Assembly: GCF_014274465.1 (NCBI RefSeq)
Contig: NZ_CP060394.1
Coordinates: forward strand, 1,054,001 to 1,118,000
Source: Alloacidobacterium dinghuense
Lineage (GTDB): Bacteria > Acidobacteriota > Terriglobia > Terriglobales > Acidobacteriaceae
Length of the DNA stretch: 64,000 nt
Reading direction: 5' to 3'
Part shown: in pieces, positions 8,777 through 18,228 of the stretch
Numbering within the stretch: position 1 is the first letter of the stretch
Layout: every line of letters begins with the position of its first letter
Made by a program: the position numbers and the translations under genes
Notes under the pieces: model-generated
The model's input: the letters and a program-made list of their open reading frames with translations, nothing else
Told to the model about the DNA's origin: nothing
Database searches by the model: none

Positions 8777-11700
8777 TTGATAGATAGATTTGTCATTCTG
8801 AAGATTATAAGTTTGTCTCCACTGCTTGCTGCGCTTTCATGCCCCACCAATGCGCAGACTTACAAGGTAGGTGATGATGCTTCCGCAAGGGTACAGAGCA
8901 AATCATCTCAAACATCTTCCCCGGACCAATCTTTGGGTTGGGGTACGAATATTCAGAATGCCCGTCTTGCGCAGTCGGCAACAGCGGCATTGAAGCGTGG
9001 GGATCATGCCCTCGCAGTTGACTATGCCCAGCGTGCCGCGCAAGCTGCTCCAGGCGATGCGCAGCTCTGGTTCCTGCTTGGTTATGCGGCCCGCCTTGAC
9101 GGGAAGACTCAGTTGTCCATTGACGCTTACAACCGGGGCCTTCAACTGAATCCATCAGCACTCGATGGTCTTTCTGGTCTTGCACAAACCTATAGCACCA
9201 TTGGTAGAAACGACGAAGCGCAGCATCTGCTAATGCAGGTGGTTTCAGCGGATCCAAGGCGTAGAGACGATGCGCTTTTGCTTGGCGATCTCTCCATGAG
9301 ATCCGGAGACTACACCGCGGCCCTCGAATGGTTAAGCAAGGCGGAACGAATTGAGCCCGACGCACGGTCAGAGTTGCTCATGGCCCTTTGCTATCAGCAC
9401 CTGAAGCAAATGGATATGGCAAGCCGTTATCTCGAGGCAGCTAAACGGCGTGCTCCCGACAATCAAGATGTTCAGCGATCGCTCGCGGGCTATTACCGTG
9501 AAATAGGAAACTATCCGCAAGCAATTGCTTCTCTTAAATCAATTCGCAATCCAAAGCCGGACGTAGCGGCTGAACTCGCCTATACCTATCAGCTCGATGG
9601 CAAGCTCGATGATTCCGCACAGCTCTACGCGCAAGCGGCCAATGCAATGCCGAAAGACCTTGGCTTGCAGCTTTCTGCAGCCCAAGCTGCAATCGCTGCG
9701 GGTTCGATTGACCATGCGAACTCATTTCTCCAGCGAGCAACAGGAATTGACGCCGATTATTACCGTTTGCACGCAATCCGCGGAGAGATCGCGCAGATAC
9801 AGGAACGCGACCGGGAGGCGGCAGGAGAGTACAGTTCCGCATTGGCTCATCTCCCGCTGAATCCTGCGGAAGGTCCGCTTTACGGCATCCAGCTTCACAT
9901 GGATTTGATGGAGATGGACCAGAAAATAAATGATGCAGCCGCTGCCAAACATCAGCTCGAGATAGCACAGACACAAGTCAGCGCGATGGATGACCATGGC
10001 CCCAGCAGAGGTCAGTTCCTTCGCTTGAGAGCACTCATCAAAATGAACGCTGGACAGCTTGAGAGTGCTTTGAGCGATATGAGGGAAGCGCTCGCACTCA
10101 ATGCGCAGGATCCCAATAACTTGCAACTCGATGGCGATCTGTTGATGAAATTAGGGCGCACCGAGGATGCAATTGCCGTCTATAAACGCATCATAGCAAT
10201 TGACCCGGCAAACCGATTTGCGCTTACGTCTCTCGGTTACGCTTCACGAGCATCCGGTCAAGATCAGGAAGCCGAAAAATACTTTCAACGCCTAGCGCAA
10301 GCCTACCCGTTATTATACGTTCCCTATCTCGCTCTTGGGGATTTATATACCTCAGACAACCAATTTACCAAGGCGGAGGCAACCTACAGCAAAGGATATG
10401 AGATGGCCCCGCACAATGCCCTCATCATAGCTGGAGGAATGAATGCCGCGATCGAAGCGCATGACCTGAACCTGGCGGGGGTATGGCTGAGCCGTTCAAC
10501 AAGCGATATGCAACATGAACCGCAAATTCTGCGAGAAAAGGAAAGATACCTGAGGTTTAAGGGCGAATATCAGCAGTCGGCAGAAGTAGGCCTTGAAGCG
10601 ATAAAGGTGTTGCCAAACGATCGAGATGTTGTGGTCTATCTAGGTTATGACTTGCTCAATCTTGAGAAATACGACGAGCTGCTTGAGCTAACGAACAAAT
10701 ACAACCTGATCCTGCCAAAAGAACCTGACGTTCCTCTGCTCGCCGGCTATGTACACAAGCACGAAGGACAACCGGAGAAGGCGCGGGAGGATTTCACAGA
10801 GGCGGTGAGTCGGGACCCCAACGTGGTTACGGCATACGTGAACCGCGGATATATGCTGAATGATCTTCATCAGCCTCAATCCGCTGCGGAGGATTTTGAG
10901 GCGGCCCTTAAGCGAGAACCGAAGAACGGCGAGGCGCACCTGGGACTTGCATACGCCAGCCTGGATCTTCACAAACCTCAAGTAGCCCTTCGACAAGCGC
11001 AGATGGCAGAAGCCGAACTGGGCGACTCAGAGCATATCCACCTGATTCGTGCCACCGCCTATGGCAGAGAGGGCATGCTTGCTAAATCAGCATACGAATA
11101 TCGCGCAGCGTTGAAATTTACTCCAGATGACGGGGCGTTGCATTTTGCCTTGGGAGGCACGCTGTACTCGGAGCGACAGTATCATGACGCGGTCGAGGAA
11201 CTGCTGATCGCACAGAAGCTCTCACAGGACAACGCTTTCATCTATGCACTGCTCGCTCGCTCCTATGCGCAGCTTCAGGATCGAGATCAAACCTTGAAAT
11301 ATGTAGAGCTGGCACAGCAGCATGCGAAATCAATGCCGTCGGCGGCGGGAGATGAGAAATCCGTGCAGAGCGAGATATTTGTGTCAACAGGCCAGGCTCT
11401 AAACATGCTAGGAGATCGGACAGCTGCCATGGATTGCTTTCGCAAAGCGCTTGTCGCGCCAGATAGCGACCGCGTGAGCGTACGTTTAGCGATCGCGCAG
11501 CTCATGGTGCAACAAGACGATCCGGACGATGCCGCACGGCAGATTGCCTTGGCTCAGATGGAAGCTCAGGCAGGAGAGACGATGCCACCGACAGGCGAAC
11601 AACTGGTCGAGGCCGCTGATGTATTTCGTGGCTTGCATGATTATCAGCTCTCGCAGACATATCTCGAACGAGCGCAGGCTGCAGGTGCGTCCCAAACAAC

Positions 11701-13003
11701 TGTGCGCATCGGTATGGCGGATAACTATCTCGCACTGGGAGACACCGCCAGAGCTCAAGGTGAGCTTTCGGCGATCAGTAATGCACCTGACAGTGAACCG
11801 AACTACCAGTACTTGCTGGCGGAAGCCAATGTGTTGCAGCAGGAACATCAAAACACACAGGCGCTTACAGCTTTTGGTCAAGCAACAAACGCCGCAGGAG
11901 ATGATCAAACGGCGGAGCAAAGCCTGATTGCAGCAGGGGCTAATGAAGGATGGAGAGTGGCACCCGAATTGAGCCTCCTCTCCGATTTTTCCATTCAGCC
12001 AGTATTCGAAGACTCAACTGTTTATGTGCTGGATGCCAAACTCGATGCACCATTTCCAGTGTCGAGCTCTGACACAGCTCTTCTTCCGCCACCGCGGTCG
12101 TCAATCGAGACGCAAGGGACAGTTGCATATCATCTTCACTTTGGATACCTACCGGCTCCTGGAGGATTTTTCCAAGTTCGGAACGCTCAAGGTGAAATAT
12201 CAGTTCCCAGCACGAACTCAGTGGTCAATCGGGATACAACAGATTACACATTCAACTTTGGTTTAAATCCAACGGTTCATTTCGGGACCAATGTGCTGAC
12301 CTTCAACGCCGGTCTTCAGACAACGGTTCGCCGTGATTCCGAGTCCCCAGTGCAGATGAACCAAAATCTCTTTCGTGTATTTACCTATGTATCTACGAGT
12401 TCGTTTTTCAACGTGCTATCAGCTAGCGGTTACATCATTCGCGAGTCCGGGCCTTTCACCGAAAGCAATCTACACTCACAGTCGTTGACCGGAGCGATTG
12501 ACTTTCGAGTCGGAGCGCCTTGGGGAAAAACCGCTTTAGTTACTGGATGGGGCCGTAATGACCAACAGTTTGCGCCGACAAATTATGAAAACTACTACAC
12601 CTCGTCCTATATCGGTCTGGAACGCCGGTTTACGGATCGACTGAGGATTAGAGCTGTCGCAGAGGATTTGCGAGCATGGCGAGTGGTCGGCACAGCCTCA
12701 GGAATTGCGCAGAATCTACGTCCAAGTGGGACGGTTGACTTTGCGCCAACACGTAACTGGGACTTGCAGGCTTCAACATCCTATTCGAGTACCAGAAGCT
12801 TCCACGTTTATGACGCGGTACAGAACGGTTTTTCCATATCGTATGCAAGATCGCTCCATCGCAAGTTTAACGATGAGAGCGGAGAAGTTACCTTGCAGTA
12901 TCCGATTCGCTTTTCTGCGGGATTCCAGGAGGAAACATTCTTCAATTTTCCGGGCGGGAACAATCAGCAGTTTAGACCTTACGTAAGCATCACGGTGTTT
13001 TGA
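8777..13003 (+). CDS. Giant TPR outer membrane protein, BcsC/PgaA/PelB-like
   Basis: The 1408-residue product has a signal peptide (to about residue 27, PTNAQ), then tetratricopeptide repeats filling roughly residues 60-1030, and a C-terminal beta-barrel (about 1070-1408) ending FRPYVSITVF with a terminal Phe, as outer membrane proteins do. This TPR plus porin layout is that of exopolysaccharide exporters such as BcsC, PgaA and PelB: the TPRs gather periplasmic partners and the barrel passes the polymer. The start is a TTG at 8777 after GGTGA; it gives a sensible signal peptide, and no in-frame ATG does. No BcsA-type synthase is nearby, so the exported glycan is probably delivered by flippase chemistry (inference). 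It is followed 16 nt later by a GT4 gene. Confidence 0.8.
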   Translation: MIDRFVILKIISLSPLLAALSCPTNAQTYKVGDDASARVQSKSSQTSSPDQSLGWGTNIQNARLAQSATAALKRGDHALAVDYAQRAAQAAPGDAQLWFLLGYAARLDGKTQLSIDAYNRGLQLNPSALDGLSGLAQTYSTIGRNDEAQHLLMQVVSADPRRRDDALLLGDLSMRSGDYTAALEWLSKAERIEPDARSELLMALCYQHLKQMDMASRYLEAAKRRAPDNQDVQRSLAGYYREIGNYPQAIASLKSIRNPKPDVAAELAYTYQLDGKLDDSAQLYAQAANAMPKDLGLQLSAAQAAIAAGSIDHANSFLQRATGIDADYYRLHAIRGEIAQIQERDREAAGEYSSALAHLPLNPAEGPLYGIQLHMDLMEMDQKINDAAAAKHQLEIAQTQVSAMDDHGPSRGQFLRLRALIKMNAGQLESALSDMREALALNAQDPNNLQLDGDLLMKLGRTEDAIAVYKRIIAIDPANRFALTSLGYASRASGQDQEAEKYFQRLAQAYPLLYVPYLALGDLYTSDNQFTKAEATYSKGYEMAPHNALIIAGGMNAAIEAHDLNLAGVWLSRSTSDMQHEPQILREKERYLRFKGEYQQSAEVGLEAIKVLPNDRDVVVYLGYDLLNLEKYDELLELTNKYNLILPKEPDVPLLAGYVHKHEGQPEKAREDFTEAVSRDPNVVTAYVNRGYMLNDLHQPQSAAEDFEAALKREPKNGEAHLGLAYASLDLHKPQVALRQAQMAEAELGDSEHIHLIRATAYGREGMLAKSAYEYRAALKFTPDDGALHFALGGTLYSERQYHDAVEELLIAQKLSQDNAFIYALLARSYAQLQDRDQTLKYVELAQQHAKSMPSAAGDEKSVQSEIFVSTGQALNMLGDRTAAMDCFRKALVAPDSDRVSVRLAIAQLMVQQDDPDDAARQIALAQMEAQAGETMPPTGEQLVEAADVFRGLHDYQLSQTYLERAQAAGASQTTVRIGMADNYLALGDTARAQGELSAISNAPDSEPNYQYLLAEANVLQQEHQNTQALTAFGQATNAAGDDQTAEQSLIAAGANEGWRVAPELSLLSDFSIQPVFEDSTVYVLDAKLDAPFPVSSSDTALLPPPRSSIETQGTVAYHLHFGYLPAPGGFFQVRNAQGEISVPSTNSVVNRDTTDYTFNFGLNPTVHFGTNVLTFNAGLQTTVRRDSESPVQMNQNLFRVFTYVSTSSFFNVLSASGYIIRESGPFTESNLHSQSLTGAIDFRVGAPWGKTALVTGWGRNDQQFAPTNYENYYTSSYIGLERRFTDRLRIRAVAEDLRAWRVVGTASGIAQNLRPSGTVDFAPTRNWDLQASTSYSSTRSFHVYDAVQNGFSISYARSLHRKFNDESGEVTLQYPIRFSAGFQEETFFNFPGGNNQQFRPYVSITVF

Positions 13004-13018
13004 AATAGGGGCCCCTAG

Positions 13019-14479
13019 ATGAAAATCTGCTTAGTTGCGACGTTCCCCCCTAGCGGACGACAGTTGAATGAATATGCATTCCACATTGCGCGAGAGCTTC
13101 GGCGCAACCCCGCCATCGAACTGACTATTCTGGCCGACGAACTCACTGACTATGAATTCGCCACTGACGAGGACGGCAAATCATTCAACGCGCAGGAACA
13201 GCCCGAGTTGCCAGGCTTCAATGTGATTCGTTGTTGGAAATTCAATAGCCTGGCAACTCCGATCCGTCTCCTAAACACAATTCGAAGATTGAAGCCAGAT
13301 GTGGTGTGGTTCAATCTCGTATTCTCAAGCTTTGCGACACCAGAAAATCCATTTGCCGCGTTTGCGGGACTCTCTGCACCTGCACTGGTGCGATCTTCAG
13401 GTTTTTATACGCATATTACGCTGCATCACATCATCGAACACGTAGACTTTTCTACCGCCGGAGTGCGCCGGGAAAAGATATTTCGTATAGGAACTCAGGT
13501 CGCCACTAGGACCCTACTGAAGGCGCATTCGGTTTCAGTACTGCTTTCCGGCTACCGGCGCACCCTTACCAAAAAGTACTCGGCTCGAAATGTTCTATTA
13601 GGTACGCACGGAACATTTTCGTCTGTACCTAGTCCCCCGGATTTTACGAAGCGCGGGGATCCGCAGGTTCGTATTTTGGCGATCGGACATTGGGGAACCT
13701 ACAAGCGGCTGGAGACGCTCATGGAGGCATTTCCAGCAGTGCTGGCAAAGGTTCCGAACGCCAAATTGATCGTCGCCGGCGCAAATCATCACACAAAGGC
13801 TGGCTATTGGGAGTCGGTGCGTGAGGCACAACCTGCGGACTTACCGATCGAGTTCCGCGGATACGTTGCTGAAGAAGCTATCCCTGAACTCTTTAGAACG
13901 GCCTCGGTTGTGGTGATGCCATACGATTCCGCAACGGGATCGAGCGGTCCAGCCCATCAAGCGTGCGAATATGGCGTTCCCATCCTCTGCGCGGACATCG
14001 CAGACTTTCGCGGAATGGCGGCTGACGAAGACATGGCGGTCAAGTTTTACAGGGTGGGGGATGCCGCGGATCTGGCAGACCAACTCGTAACCATTCTTCA
14101 TTCAGCCGAACTGCAAAAACAGATGTCTGAGCATAATTATGCCGCGGGCATACAAATGACGATGGCCAGTGTGGTTCGTAACTATCTTCGCTGGTTTGAG
14201 CTTAATCGATTCAAGCGACATCATGCGCGCGTTGTTCCTAACTGGCTCAGCCTCAGGCTGCGTTCCCGGCTCTCACGTCACGACAAAACATTCGATGTGA
14301 GTTTCCCGACTAAAGACGGAAATGGCAAAGAGCGGAGCCACAGTCTTGAGCCCCCTAGAGACTATGCAGAATCCATCGATTCTGCGGATGTTCAAGTGTG
14401 GCATGACAAAGAGGCCTTAACAGAACATCCCGGCGGTGACGGGTATCAATCCGCCCCAATGCTCGAAAGCGATTTTTAG
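13019..14479 (+). CDS. GT4 family glycosyltransferase
   Basis: This 486-residue soluble protein has the GT-B two-domain fold: an N-terminal Rossmann start (MKICLVATFPPSGRQLNEYA), a second domain from about residue 215 (RILAIGHWGTYKRLETLMEA), and a donor-binding segment with SSGPAHQACEYGVPIL near residue 308, where the acidic residue and nearby Gly match GT4 enzymes. A 90-residue hydrophilic tail of low conservation follows the catalytic part. AGGGG precedes the ATG by 8 nt. It probably adds a sugar to the glycan intermediate in the cytoplasm. It is in the same direction as the TPR-porin gene and 16 nt behind it, so co-transcribed. Confidence 0.8.
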   Translation: MKICLVATFPPSGRQLNEYAFHIARELRRNPAIELTILADELTDYEFATDEDGKSFNAQEQPELPGFNVIRCWKFNSLATPIRLLNTIRRLKPDVVWFNLVFSSFATPENPFAAFAGLSAPALVRSSGFYTHITLHHIIEHVDFSTAGVRREKIFRIGTQVATRTLLKAHSVSVLLSGYRRTLTKKYSARNVLLGTHGTFSSVPSPPDFTKRGDPQVRILAIGHWGTYKRLETLMEAFPAVLAKVPNAKLIVAGANHHTKAGYWESVREAQPADLPIEFRGYVAEEAIPELFRTASVVVMPYDSATGSSGPAHQACEYGVPILCADIADFRGMAADEDMAVKFYRVGDAADLADQLVTILHSAELQKQMSEHNYAAGIQMTMASVVRNYLRWFELNRFKRHHARVVPNWLSLRLRSRLSRHDKTFDVSFPTKDGNGKERSHSLEPPRDYAESIDSADVQVWHDKEALTEHPGGDGYQSAPMLESDF

Positions 14480-14596
14480 GTATGCACGTGATTTCAATTC
14501 TGCTTAGTTGTTCTGCGCAAAAGAAGGTACTTAGAGCATGGAGCCATTCGAATCGGGCGTAGAAGCTGATCGAAGAAGCAGAACAGAGAGAATGAT

Positions 14597-17587
14597 ATGA
14601 GCTTGTTTAGTGGGCGCCGGCGTTTTGTGGAGCATGTTAAGAAGAATGACCTCTTCTTTAAGGTGGGTCTTGGTTGGTTACTCTCTCGGGTTTGTTGCAT
14701 GGCGGCTGCGACCTTCAGCTGCTCGCTGTTTATTTTGCTGATTGGCTGCGGTAGCGAAAACAAAATATCAGGAGCTCCAATTGTCGGCATAAGCGCCAGC
14801 CCAACTTCCATAATGCCGGGAAGCTCTTCCACATTAACTGGAACTGCGACGAACTCTACACAGGTCACAATTACAGGCTCGGATGGCAGTTCGTATACCT
14901 TGCAAGCAAACGGAGGCGCACAAACCGTTACCCCAACTGCGACAACAAAGTACACTGCAACAGCATCGGGAATCGGAGGGAGCACATCTGCAAGTGCGAT
15001 GGTAACGGTCGCGGCAGCGGGAGCGCCAACGGTCAATATCACCGCCAGTCCCACTTCGATAGCGACGGGCGGTTCTTCTACTTTGAACGTGACTGCAGCG
15101 GGCGCCACTCAGGTGACGGTCGCTGGTTCGGATGGCAGTTCATATACCTTACAGCCCAACGGGGGGACGCAATCTGTCAGCCCGGCTGCAACAACTACCT
15201 ATACTGCAACCGCAACCGGAGCTGGGGGGAAGGCCACAGCGACCGCAACTGTAGCCGTAGCTGCGAATCCGACTCCGACAGTCAGCATCACTGCCAGTCC
15301 AGCATCCATCAGTGCTGGGAGTTCATCGATCTTGACTGTAACCGCGACGAATGCTACGCAGGTCACGTTAACAGGATCAGACGGCAGCACATATACTCTG
15401 CAACCGAGTGGTGGGACACAATCGGTCAGTCCGGCAGCAACAATAACTTACACTGCGGTCGCCACGGGAGCGGGAGGGAAAGTTTCAGCGACTGCGACGG
15501 TAACAGTGACTCCGAATCCACCGCCCACTGTCAGCATGACTGCGAGCCCTGCTTCAATTACTGCAGGAAGTTTGTCCACGCTCACTGTATCTTCAGCAAA
15601 CGCCACCCAGGTCACGATCACAGGAACGGATGGAAGCTCGTATACTTTGCAATCGAGCAACGGAACGCAATCGGTGAGCCCAGATGCCACAACGACTTAC
15701 ACTGCTACTGCGACTGGCCCAGGGGGAAAGGCCTCGGCGAGCGCCACCGTAACAGTGACAGCGAATCCTCCACCAACAGTCAGCATTACTTCTAACCCGA
15801 CCGCAATCATCTCTGGAAACTCCTCTACGTTGACTGTGACTGCAATGAATGCGACACAGGTAACAGTCACCGGAACCGACGGCAGCTCATATACATTGCA
15901 AGCGGGCGGGGGAATGCAATCTGTCAGCCCGAGCAAAACCACAACGTATACCGCATCCGCAACCGGCGCCGGAGGAACTGCGACGGCGAGTGCGACTGTA
16001 GCGGTAACTCCGGCGGGCAGCCTTCAATCCGTCGATCACGTCATCTTCATGCTGCAGGAGAATCACTCATTCGATAATTATTTCGGCATGTTGAATCCTT
16101 ACCGCAAAGCGAACGGTTACAACATTGGCGACGATGGCAAGGAATATGACGTAGATGGCCTCGATCACAAGTCGGCTATCATCAGCAACGTAAACGATGA
16201 AGGCACTCCTTATTCCCCATTTAAGCTGAAGAGTACTTGCGTCGATGATGAGAGCTCGGACTGGCTGGCAAGCTATGGCGACGTCAATCGATATGATTTT
16301 CTCACCACGCGCCCGATTTTGATGGATGGCTTCGTCCACAACGCTGAAGGCTTTGCGAAGAGCTGCCAGAATTCCACCACTGGCTCGTGCTCTGGCAATT
16401 TTACTGATACTCAGGGACAACGTTCCATGGGGTACTACGATCAGGACTTCCTGAACTATTACTACTACATGGCCTCTCAGTTTGCTGTGTCTGATCGTTG
16501 GTTCTCCCCGGTTGCGACGAAGAGCATCGGCAATCGCATCGCTACGTTCACCGGCGGTACTACTCAAGGATTGGTCAAGGATCCGAGCGGAGACGACCAT
16601 CTTTCTGGTCAGCTCGATCTTCCAACAATCTTCCAGGAGCTCGATACAGCCAAAGTGTCATGGAAGATTTATTACACTGTCACCTTGGGCTTTTGCCTTG
16701 AAGAAGATGATTGCACGGGCTCGTCAAGCGCGGCATATCCCGCAACAGACTTTTCTAATTTGTCCTATTCATATCAGTACTTGCACGAGTATTCGCCAGC
16801 AACCCCTTGTAGCCCCCCAACCGTACAGTCGAGTGCAGTCGGCGATTCATCGAACTCATTCTGCATCGACACGGACCATATCGCTCCGCTGTCTCAATTC
16901 TTCACCGATCTCACGAACGGCACGCTACCCAGCTTTGCCTTCATTGAAGCTGGCTATGGTAACAATGACGAGCATCCAGGGTCGGGCCAATCCGTTCTGT
17001 TAGGTCAGGCACAAGTGGCAAACATTGTGAATTCGTTCATGACCAGCCCCGAGTGGAAGGACTCCATCTTTTTCTTTAGCTATGACGAAGGTGGAGGACC
17101 ATACGATCATGTGCCACCCGTCCCCAAACACTCAAATGACTACACCGATGCTTCGCTTGGAACGATCCCGGATGTCTCACAGATTGCGGTGAATGCCGAT
17201 AACTACAACCCATGTCTACCCGATGGCACCGCCCATTGTGACTTGTCAGCAACAGATCCTGGAGCTAATTCAGGAGATGCCCCGGCAGTCCAGGGCTTTG
17301 CCGCACAACTTGGATTTCGGCTACCGAACATTATCATCTCGCCTTTCACGCGTAAGCACTATGTCTCGCACACGCCCATGGATCACACCGCAGTGATCAA
17401 GTTTGTCGAAAACCGATTCATCGGCGCATCCGCGCACTTGACTGCTCGTGACGAAGTGCAGCCCAATTTGCTCGAATTCTTCGACTTCACAAATACTCCG
17501 TGGGCTACGCCACCATCGCCCCCTGCGCCAGTGACTGCAGAGTCGTTAGGTCACGACCCATGTACTCCAACCAGCATGGGACCATGA
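14597..17587 (+). CDS. Lipoprotein phospholipase C-like phosphoesterase with five Ig-like repeats
   Basis: This 996-residue protein begins with a long signal ending LFILLIGC, so Cys51 is a likely lipidation site. Residues 61-475 are five tandem Ig-like repeats of exactly 83 residues each, starting at 61, 144, 227, 310 and 393. The C-terminal half (480-996) is a PF04185 phosphoesterase/phospholipase C domain with the signature ENHSFDNYFG at 488-497 and SYDEGGGPYDHVPP later, metal and substrate binding segments of non-haemolytic PLC and acid phosphatases. It would hydrolyse phospholipid head groups or phosphomonoesters outside the cell. The repeats probably hold the enzyme away from the surface. 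It lies 117 nt after the GT4 gene. Confidence 0.85.
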   Translation: MSLFSGRRRFVEHVKKNDLFFKVGLGWLLSRVCCMAAATFSCSLFILLIGCGSENKISGAPIVGISASPTSIMPGSSSTLTGTATNSTQVTITGSDGSSYTLQANGGAQTVTPTATTKYTATASGIGGSTSASAMVTVAAAGAPTVNITASPTSIATGGSSTLNVTAAGATQVTVAGSDGSSYTLQPNGGTQSVSPAATTTYTATATGAGGKATATATVAVAANPTPTVSITASPASISAGSSSILTVTATNATQVTLTGSDGSTYTLQPSGGTQSVSPAATITYTAVATGAGGKVSATATVTVTPNPPPTVSMTASPASITAGSLSTLTVSSANATQVTITGTDGSSYTLQSSNGTQSVSPDATTTYTATATGPGGKASASATVTVTANPPPTVSITSNPTAIISGNSSTLTVTAMNATQVTVTGTDGSSYTLQAGGGMQSVSPSKTTTYTASATGAGGTATASATVAVTPAGSLQSVDHVIFMLQENHSFDNYFGMLNPYRKANGYNIGDDGKEYDVDGLDHKSAIISNVNDEGTPYSPFKLKSTCVDDESSDWLASYGDVNRYDFLTTRPILMDGFVHNAEGFAKSCQNSTTGSCSGNFTDTQGQRSMGYYDQDFLNYYYYMASQFAVSDRWFSPVATKSIGNRIATFTGGTTQGLVKDPSGDDHLSGQLDLPTIFQELDTAKVSWKIYYTVTLGFCLEEDDCTGSSSAAYPATDFSNLSYSYQYLHEYSPATPCSPPTVQSSAVGDSSNSFCIDTDHIAPLSQFFTDLTNGTLPSFAFIEAGYGNNDEHPGSGQSVLLGQAQVANIVNSFMTSPEWKDSIFFFSYDEGGGPYDHVPPVPKHSNDYTDASLGTIPDVSQIAVNADNYNPCLPDGTAHCDLSATDPGANSGDAPAVQGFAAQLGFRLPNIIISPFTRKHYVSHTPMDHTAVIKFVENRFIGASAHLTARDEVQPNLLEFFDFTNTPWATPPSPPAPVTAESLGHDPCTPTSMGP
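14777..16021 (+). repeat. Five tandem 249-bp coding repeats
   Basis: Five in-frame units of 249 bp (83 codons) each encode an Ig-like domain of the phospholipase-like lipoprotein. The unit length is identical in all five while the sequence has drifted. This indicates duplication with selection on domain length. Conserved words per unit are TQVT, GSDGSSYTLQ or GTDGSSYTLQ, and TQSVSP. Confidence 0.85.
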
Positions 17588-17717
17588 GGGCATTATTGTC
17601 TAAGAGGGCGGACATCACTGTCGCATACTTCGACTATGTTTTACGCAGGGGATGGCCTTTACTTGGCTCAACCGTGAATGCGAACCTGTGATCATATTCG
17701 CGGCCGGGGTGGACGGA

Positions 17718-18189
17718 TTATCCCTTAGGCGTCTTCAGATCGCTAGCGACAACCTCATATGGGCGCATCATGTCGTTATCTTCGTGTTCAAGCATGTGGC
17801 AGTGATATACGTAGCGCCCAGTGTATCCGTCGAATCGAATGAGTATTGTGAGTATCTCCTTCGGATTGACCACTGCCGTATCCTTCCAGCCTGCTTCATT
17901 TGCATGAGGGAGGCGTGGTGTTCCGGCGAGTTGAAGAGTCCCGCTATTAAGAGCGGGAACGTTGCCGTCTCGATTCCAGTATCCGCACCCGATAATGGGC
18001 GCTGCCCCCATGCATCGCCTGTGGTGTTAATCGTTTGGGAATGGGAAGGGGATCTATATATCGTTCGAGAGTATGGGGTGTGCGATACGCGGCATTCTTT
18101 AACTCTTCGGCACTGGCTCCGCTTGTCAGAGACAAGGTCGGGACAGATACAGCACACATTGTGAGGAAATCACGCCTGGTTTTCAGCAC
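17718..18189 (-). pseudogene. Multicopper oxidase pseudogene with large internal deletion
   Basis: From 18189 the frame encodes a twin-arginine type signal (MLKTRRDFLTMCAVSVPTLS) and an early multicopper oxidase segment (LERYIDPLPIPKRLTPQA, then HYRVRILESRR) before a stop. In another frame, ending at 17718, is the intact C-terminal copper site (GWKDTAVVNP, then YHCHMLEHEDNDMMRPYEV), with the HCH-x3-H-x4-M pattern of type 1 and type 3 copper ligands. An oxidase of this family is usually about 450-600 residues, so more than 1 kb has been lost between the two parts near 17950-18000, with a frame change. The product cannot be functional. Intact, it would have been an exported laccase/bilirubin-oxidase-like enzyme. 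Confidence 0.8.
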
Positions 18190-18228
18190 TCGTTTCTAAT
18201 CTATCTCATTGCGAAAACGACAATGGCG

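Noticed and set aside
8777-13003. Cellulose secretion (bcsC) identity for the TPR-porin
   Set aside because: No BcsA/BcsB/BcsZ genes nearby and no cellulose-specific motif; only the architecture is shared.
14494-15108. 204-codon Val/Ala-rich open frame on the minus strand
   Set aside because: It is the antisense of the Ig-like repeats of the phospholipase gene, and shorter antisense frames recur in each repeat unit.
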